Positions 57,478 to 64,000 of a DNA stretch of 64,000 nucleotides are shown piece after piece. The stretch is from Cynocephalus volans (lineage: Eukaryota; Chordata; Mammalia; Dermoptera; Cynocephalidae), in contig NC_084469.1 of assembly GCF_027409185.1 (NCBI RefSeq), positions 104,905,835-104,969,834 on the forward strand, given 5' to 3'. Made by a program: the position numbers and the translations under genes. Each line of letters begins with the position of its first letter. Position 1 is the first letter of the stretch. Under the pieces are notes generated by a model. The model had not been told where the DNA came from, did not search any database, and worked only from the letters and a program-made list of their open reading frames with translations.

Positions 57478-58125
57478 ACTGTGACAGACAGAATTATAAA
57501 GCTGCCCCCAGTGAGATTTTGATTAGTCAATGAAACACTAATCTAGGGACTGCTATGAAGGGACTCTGCAGATATAATTGAAATTCCAAGTCAGCTGACC
57601 CTAAGATACAGAGATTGTTTGGATGGGCCTGACCCAATCAGGTAAGCCCTTTCTTTCTGGTGACTTGCTGATACGGGGATCCAAACCCTCAATCTTAGTG
57701 TTACCAACACCACACTCGAACCAACTGAGCTAACTGGCCAGCCCTCAAAGCAGAATATTTTCTCTGGGTGTTGGCAGAAGAGAAAGTCAGAGAGATTTGC
57801 AGCACATGAAGGATTAAGGTGCACCCCCAGGAGCTAAAAGCTAAAAAGCCAGCGATGGCACAAGGACCTTGGTCTTACAGACTTAAGAAACTGAATTCTG
57901 CCAACATCTGAATGAACTTAGAAGTAGATTCTTCTCCATATCCTACCGAGAAGAGCCCAGCCTGGCTAGCACCTTGATTTCGGCCTCTTGAGACCCTAAG
58001 TGGAGAGCCCAGTCCAGCCTGCTTGGACCTCTGACCTGCAGAACTGTGAGCTGATAAAGAGGTGTGCTTCAAGCTACTAAGTCTGTGGTCACTTGTTATG
58101 CAGCAAAGCTAGTTAATACAGGAAC
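57478..58125 (+). mobile_element. MaLR-like LTR interrupted by a SINE
   Basis: GTGACAGACAGAATTATAAA … TCAGCTGACCCTAAGATA … GAACTGTGAGCTGATAAAGA … CACTTGTTATGCAGCAAAGC. The SINE at 57650-57745 (minus) reads ACTTGCTGATACGGGGATCC … GAGCTAACTGGCCAGCCC. Confidence 0.72.
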
Positions 58126-58689
58126 TGAGGCTCGAGGAGAGGGGTCACCCACTAAGGTTTACAGCAAGGACAGGGCAGGTGGGCAACCTGAGCCCATGGC
58201 ATGTGACTCATGACTCTCCCACCCACCCAAGGTAATTACAAGGAAACTATCGCCCACCCATCTCGTTCCTCACCTCTCTGGGCTGGGACCTGGACCAACT
58301 TCAACCATGCGGATGACAGAACAGCCTGGAGCTGGCAGCAGACCGGCAACGTGGACAGAACCCAGGCCCTGAATTGTGATGTGTGTCAAGCTGCCTGGCA
58401 GGCCTGGGTCATTTGCCTTTGACTCGTTGCGTGAGAAAGAAACTTCCACCAGGTGCCAGAGACTTTGATTCCACTGCCCCCTGTTGTCTCCTGAGCCTCC
58501 TCCTGGCTCCTCTGGCTTCCTTCTCGCTGTCTTTGGTGGCTCCTTATTCTCTCTTCACCTTCATTTTCATGTTTCCTGGCACCGACAACTTCTGTCCTCT
58601 GCCCCTACAAGCCCCACTGTCCCTGAAACTTCTAGGCTTCTCTTCCTCTTCCCTTCAAGATGCTGAAAGGAACAAGTGTCCCTGAGGCC

Positions 58690-59110
58690 CAGTTGCTGTG
58701 GGTTAAATGCATCCCCCCCAAGTTCATGTATTGGACACTTGTGCCCCATGGAACAGTGTTAAGAGGGTATGAAATCCATTGATGATGTTTGAAAAGTAAA
58801 GCTTTAAGAGGTGATTAAATTGTGAGGACTGTGCCTGCATGAACGGAATGATCCATTCCTGGAGGAATGGCTGTGGTCCTGACGGCTTTATAAGAAGAGT
58901 GAGTGAGAAGTTAGCTCTCTCTTGCTTAGCCATTCTGGCCATGTGTCACCCCGCATCACTGTAGAGTCACCACCAAGAACAAAGTCCTCATCAGATGTGC
59001 CCCCTGGACTGTGAACTTCCTGGACTCTGAAACTGTAAGAAATAAACTCTTTTCTTTACAAATTACCCAGTTTCAAGTATTCTGTTACAAGCAACAGAAA
59101 TGGACGAACA
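58690..59110 (+). mobile_element. MaLR-type LTR
   Basis: CCCAAGTTCATGTATTGGAC, GTGTTAAGAGGGTATGAAAT, AAACTGTAAGAAATAAACTC and TTCAAGTATTCTGTTACAAG. Confidence 0.82.
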
Positions 59111-60282
59111 CGCCAGTCTCCCACCCTCCTGACCTCTGACCCAGGCTCACCCTCTGCTGGAACATCCAGCCGGCTCTCTGCCAGCGTCTCTCCCAGCTTC
59201 CTTCTCTCTGGTCCCCATTCTCTCTGGTGAATGTGTGTCCCTCTCTGCCCTGCGATCGCATCATCTGCCATGTCACATCAAATCCACTCTCAGGTCTCCA
59301 AAACCCACTCCACAGCTGCTCTGGTCAAAGTGACCAGATCACTCTCAATCCTCATTGTCCTTGGCCATGACTGGTCCACCTCCTCCCAGAGCTGCCTGGG
59401 TCTCTGCCCACCTACCTTGCTGCCCCTCCTTGGTCCTCTCTAATGATGGAGAGTGAGACCCAGGCTTGGTCTCTGGGGGTCTCTGTTTACACTTATCCCT
59501 TGGGAGCACCTGTCTGGTCTCCTGGCTTAAAATCTGTCAGCATCTGACGCCTGATCACTTTAGGCCTCAGCCCCTGCCTGGAGGTTCCTCCCCTAAACCT
59601 CAGGCTGAAGGGCCCCCACTACTCCATGTCTCCACGCGCCATGGCCAACACCCGCCTCCTGCTGTTCACCCCAAACCTGCTCCTCCCACCTCTTCCTTAT
59701 CCTGGGCCACAGCAGCTCCGTCCTTCAGGAGCCACAGCCACAATGCAATGGGGTGTCCCTTGACTTCTCTCTTTCCCTCACACCCCAGGTCCCATCCATC
59801 AGCCATCCTGCTGGCTCACTCTCAGGAAATATCCAGAGTCTGAACACTCCATACCCCTCGGCCTAAGCTGCCTTCTGTCTTCACCTGGATTAAGTCAGTG
59901 GCCTGTGCTCTGGCCTCCTGCCAGTCTATGGTCCCCACAGTGGCCAGAGGGAACCTGTTTAAATGTGAGTCCGGTCAGGTCCCTACTCTACATGGCACCC
60001 CTCTGACTTGAAGGGCAAGTTGGTTCAACACAGCCCTGGGTGGCCTCCTACCCACCCCCCTTGCCTGCCCCTACCCCAGGGCCTTTGCACCTGCCAGTCC
60101 CTCTGCCTGGGGAACCTTCCTCAGGTATCTGCCACCTTGTGGGTGGGTGAATGAAGATCAGAACAGGGGCAGCAGTTCCCCTGGTTTTGGGCGGGAAGGC
60201 GGATCCGTGGATGACCCCACCTTTCCCCTCCAAGGCCCTGGCTCCATCCTGTCCTGCATGTCTGCTCCATTCCTTTGCTTAC

Positions 60283-60388
60283 CCTTAGCGATCTTGATGT
60301 CCAGGGCAGTGCGGATCAGAGCCATGAGGGTAGAATTGAAGTGGACAGTGTTGTCATCTGCGACGGGCAGGTCCATCCGCAGAAGCCT
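60283..60388 (-). CDS. CACNA1A: CACNA1A exon 38
   Basis: [20 protein letters not shown] then [15 protein letters not shown] plus one base of Gly before GTAAGC; the acceptor is TTTTCTGCAG. 106 bases. It is the helical part between the EF-hand and pre-IQ segments of the proximal C-terminus. Confidence 0.96.
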
Positions 60389-62824
60389 CTGCAGAAAACC
60401 ACAGGTGAGGGCAATCATTCCCGGGCACCTGTCATGGGTCCCCTGAGAGCCAGGCCCACCCTCCCAGGAGCCCCAGGAAGAGCTCTGTAGGCGGTGGCGG
60501 CTGAGGTGCCCCCCACCCTTGGGTAACTTGTCTCATTACTCAATTTCCTGATTTCCCTTGGTGGCCAGGAGGGAGGGCACTGGGGGCTCTCCTATGCTTC
60601 CAAGCCTCTGCCCTTTTCTTCTCCCACTTGTTGGACCTGAGAGCTGGCATTCCAAGGTTGGCCCAAATCCTCAGCCTTGCCCCAGAGTTCTTCTGGATGG
60701 CTCCGTTACATTTTGACCCCAAAGAAAAGGAGCACAAGCCAGATTCCAGTAGCACATGCAGCAGCCAGGTAGAGGGGTCCACGTCCACAGCCGCTGGGGG
60801 GGACACCGGTCCCTCCCCACACCCCCGGCTCGGCCCAGACCAGAACAGACCAGATGGGCACAGAGCACATCATTCCACTGAGCGGCAGCAGGCAGGCAGC
60901 CCCCCGCTGACGGGGCAGGCCCCTCGTGGACATGCAGTGAGGTCGTGACACACAGAATGGCACAGACAGGGGCACATGCAGACGGAATCTCGAGACTCAT
61001 TCATAGCACCGTGGAAAGTGTATCTCAGGGGCATGTCCAGATCTTGGCTCTCTGTGCAATGGCAAGGGGGAGGAGTAGGGAGCATTCCCGTGGCCCAGGG
61101 AAGAAAAGATTCCCCATGTCCCAGGCAGGGGCTCTGTCCCCCATGCTTGGTGGTGTAGGAGAGGATGCTGGGCTGGTGTGCACCAGCCCAGGCTGAGGTG
61201 GCACAGATGGGGGTTGAGGGCAAGTTTGGCGTTCACAAGAGGATTCGGACACAGACTCGGAGATGGGGAGAAGGACGGTAAGCCCAGAGTAGGACACGAG
61301 AAGGAGGTTGGGACAGGGTGGGGAGGGAGGCAGTGGAGAGAGAGAAACACACACAGACTGGGCTGCTGTGCACAGCTGTGCAGGTTGTGCACTGCACAAA
61401 GGGCTCCTGTCTTAGAAATCATGGATTTGCATATTTAATATGACAGCTTTCCTGCTGATAACAAAGAAGTATCTTGTTCTCACCATATCAGCAGATCACA
61501 ATAATTTTCTAACAAAGTGTTCTGTGGAAAAGGTGCCTTTTTCAAATTTGCACGAAAGTGCTTTAGGGGCCTATGGTGGCCCTGCACAGACACCAGGAGG
61601 GGAAGGGCTCTCCCTCCCTTCCTTGTGCACGTGCACAGACACACACACTCTGCCAAGCAGAGACCGAGAGACGGAACAAGAGGAAAACTTAAGAAAGGAG
61701 GGACAGGTGCAGGGAGAGGCTTTTTGAGATGCTGGCAGGGCAGCCTCATCCCGGCCTTGCCTGAGGAGGAGGTGAGGGAGGCAGACTAGGTGCACGGGGA
61801 GGGGAGGCAGCGGCGAGGTTGTGGGAGGTGGCTACACGAGGCGGGCAGAAATAGCATCGACAGAAGGGGACACCGGGAAGACCAAGGAGGGTGGGAAAAG
61901 GAGATTATGCGGTAATTTTTTTTTTTTGGGGAGGAGAGGGGAATCTTTAAAAGTTGTCCCTGAACTTCTCGTGGATGAGTTGAGGGAACAGAGCATCTGT
62001 CCCTGGGCGCCAAGGGAGATTCCAGGACAGGGGTCTAGAGGGGTGGCCTGGCCCATCCGCCTGGCGGCAGGGCCCCTGCTCCCTCAGCCAGCATGCACCT
62101 CCCCAAGGTCGGCCATGGTGCCTGCCCGCCCCAGGCCCCGCCCAGGCAGCGTGCATGGCCTGCATCAGTGTGCCACCGTCCAGGGGTCCAGCTGCGGCCC
62201 GCCTGCCCGCTCTGGAATAATGGAGAGGCATGTTGGGGTGTCTTGGGGAGATAGGGACAGGGGCTGGGGAAGCAACTCCAGGGGAGGGGAGGGTGGGGAG
62301 GAGAGGCTCTGGGTGTTCCTGGGGAGGTCTCAGATACCCCAAGGCCCTAGGTCAGAGATCAGCTTCAGGTGTGTGTGTGGGGACCAGGACCCAAGGGCTC
62401 AAGGTACAAAAGATGGGGCCAGGGGCTTGTCTTGTCTCAGGGCCCAAGCCCCTCTGCCCGGTGTGGGGGCCACTCTGGGTGGGCAGAAGGGAGGCACGGT
62501 TTTGACTCCCCCAAATGTGTTTGTGTCCAATTTGGTTCCTGGGGGACCAGGTGCAAAGGGACCTGGGCGCGCCCCTCCCCCTCCCGCCGGCGTGTTGGCC
62601 ATAATGGAGTCTCAAAACACGAAGACACTCATCAGAAAGGACGGACACAGTGTGCTGCTTAGAGTCAAGGGATGGTCATGATCAGTTTACTCAAGGAGAA
62701 AAGAAAAAAGAAAAAGAAAAAAAGAGGAAGAGGAACGCTGGAAAAAGAGACTCGGCTGGGTGTTTCTGGTGAGCACCGAAAAATCCCAGTGCCTGGACGT
62801 CGGTGGTCGGCAAGGGTAGACTAC
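60389..62824 (-). other. CACNA1A: CACNA1A intron between exons 37b and 38
   Basis: 2.4 kb of mostly unique DNA with no clear SINE. I looked for the other EF-hand variant (exon 37a, GRIHYKDMY-type) and did not find it here. Confidence 0.65.
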
Positions 62825-62921
62825 CTTGTAAGCCACTCTGGCCGGACACTTCTTCCCCAGACCCAGGGGCGGAGACATGTGTCTCAGCATCTGATACATG
62901 TCCGGGTAAGGCATGCGGCCC
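62825..62921 (-). CDS. CACNA1A: CACNA1A exon 37b (alternative EF-hand exon)
   Basis: One base, then [20 protein letters not shown] and [12 protein letters not shown], with donor GTAGTC. 97 bases. The ARVAYK end marks the 'b' type of the mutually exclusive EF-hand exon pair; the 'a' type ends HRVACK. The choice of exon changes calcium-dependent facilitation of the P/Q channel. The partner exon should lie beyond 64000, because the 'a' exon precedes 'b' in Cav2 genes. Confidence 0.95.
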
Positions 62922-63236
62922 CTGGCAGCGTCGAAAAATAAACAAAAAAACGGGAGTGGGAACAAGATTCAAAGGAAGTGGGTGGGGAGTGGGAAGAAAC
63001 AGAAGAAGGGGGGACCACACGAGCCGAAAAAATAGAGAGAGGGGTGCAGAGAACGATAAAATAGATACTTCAAATAAATGAAAAAGAGGAGGGGAAAAAT
63101 GGAAGAAAAGGTAATTAAAAAAAATAGATGATTTCACTGCTCACGAGCAGGGAGAGAGAGAGAGAAAAGAGAAAGTCAGATTCAATTCGGACTCTGAGCT
63201 ATGGGTCTGCTGGGACGCGGATGGAAGGGGGATTCT

Positions 63237-63415
63237 TTTTTTTTTTTTTAAATTTTTTTTTAAAGATGACCGGTCAGGGGATCTTAACCCTTGGCTTGGT
63301 GTTGTCAGCACCACGCTCTCCCAGTGAGTGATCAGCCATCCCTATATGGGATCCGAACCCGTGGCCTTGGTGTGGTCAGCACCACACTCTCCTGAGTGAG
63401 CCACAGGCTGGCCCG
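63237..63415 (-). repeat. tRNA-Ile-like SINE, tandem dimer with 14-bp target-site duplication
   Basis: AAAGATGACCGGTCAGGGGA, CCCTATATGGGATCCGAACC and GAGCCACAGGCTGGCCC. GGAAGGGGGATTCT flanks it perfectly (63223-63236, 63416-63429). It sits 300 bases from the regulated exon 37b, in the same transcriptional orientation as CACNA1A. Confidence 0.93.
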
Positions 63416-63479
63416 GGAAGGGGGATTCTAGCTTTGGAGGACCTGGAACTTGATGCTTTTGTTTGTGGTCATTTTTTTT

Positions 63480-63515
63480 TTTGGCAGCTGGATTTGAAAC
63501 CTTGACGTCATGGTC
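63480..63515 (-). repeat. tRNA-Ile-like SINE scrap
   Basis: TTGGCAGCTGGATTTGAAAC and CCTTGACGTCATGG retain parts of the reverse 3' end. Confidence 0.45.
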
Positions 63516-63882
63516 ATTTTTAAAGGGGGGTCAAGTTCTCCGGTTTGGCTGAGGCTGGTCTCTGAGGGGGCCTAGGTGGGGAGGAGGGGCCAGGGCGGGG
63601 GGTGGGGAGGAGAGCAGGGGGCTTCGGGAGGCGAGGGGTGGAGGGGGAGAGAGTGGAGGTGATGGTGGTGGGGGGGAGGAAAGTTACGATCCCCCCCGGG
63701 GATGTGTCTGATTTGGGGTGCCGTTGAGACCCCGGGATGGGCGGCTTCAGCTCACAGCAAGCAGAGATGGCTGAAGGGAACGAAGTATGTTCCATGCTTC
63801 ATCGAGTCTACATGACTGCATTCTGTTGGCTAAGAGTTTTCTAGTTTAATGCAAGAGAGAGAGATGGCTCTGTTTTTTAGAG

Positions 63883-63908
<26 letters not shown>
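63883..63908. repeat. microsatellite (AT)13
   Basis: An uninterrupted AT dinucleotide run. Confidence 0.95.
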
Positions 63909-63915
<7 letters not shown>

Positions 63916-64000
63916 ATATATTGAAGAACCCCAAGCCACACTCATTCCATGGATGCTAGCAGGTTTTAGTGGAAATCAAACCTTGCAAGCAACCCTATGA

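Larger units (their letters stand above)
62922..64000 (-). other. CACNA1A: CACNA1A intron upstream of exon 37b (partial)
   Basis: The transcribed strand is pyrimidine-rich for about 250 bases before the exon. Beyond it are a SINE dimer, G-rich DNA (63590-63690) and an AT microsatellite (63883-63908, 13 units). Confidence 0.75.

Noticed and set aside
61821-62681. 286-codon plus-strand ORF
   Set aside because: It lies in a GC-rich CACNA1A intron, starts in repeat-like purine DNA, and lacks domains or splice context.
60389-62824. CACNA1A exon 37a (GRIHYKDMY type) inside the window
   Set aside because: No matching sequence found by reading the minus strand; it is expected beyond 64000.

Overview
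This window is mammalian nuclear DNA. It lies in a block of conserved gene order matching human chromosome 19p13.13: NACC1 (+) – STX10 (−) – IER2 (+) – CACNA1A (−, 3' half only). Genes were identified by reading exon translations, splice sites and phases. There are no Alu elements. Instead there are about 40 copies of tRNA-Ile-like SINEs: monomers, tandem dimers and a rearranged dimer with a GC-rich arm. From memory, this SINE type is known from colugos (Dermoptera, 'CYN' SINEs), so a flying lemur such as Galeopterus is the best guess. That species call is an inference.

Layout. 1-3541: last two NACC1 exons and a long 3' UTR. 3542-5590: SINE-dense intergenic DNA. 5595-8850: complete STX10 (8 coding exons, 249 codons), including an apparent U12-type AT–AC intron. 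8850-11560: GC-rich spacer with repeated motifs and a distal CArG/ETS cluster. 11560-13435: intronless IER2 with an inverted CCAAT, GC box, CRE and TATA promoter. 13436-43590: about 30 kb without a supportable gene. It has one orphan CpG-rich segment (about 16.9-17.6 kb), an E-box minisatellite, and then layers of SINE, L1, L2, MIR, MaLR-like LTR, ERV-type LTR, hAT and Tigger fossils. 43595-64000: 3' end of CACNA1A, with exons 37b to 47 in human numbering. These cover the variable EF-hand exon, the pre-IQ/IQ calmodulin-binding region, cassette exons 43 and 44, a nine-His tract, and the last exon with a tandem acceptor and only four CAG codons.

The four genes are not an operon and do not form one pathway: a BTB/BEN corepressor, a trans-Golgi SNARE, an immediate-early nuclear protein and the P/Q-type calcium channel alpha1 subunit. 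I found no undescribed gene system. The most interesting signals are in RNA processing (STX10 AT–AC intron; CACNA1A tandem acceptor, weak cassette acceptor and pyrimidine-flanked exon 37b), in the IER2 upstream regulatory cluster, and in the SINE families.
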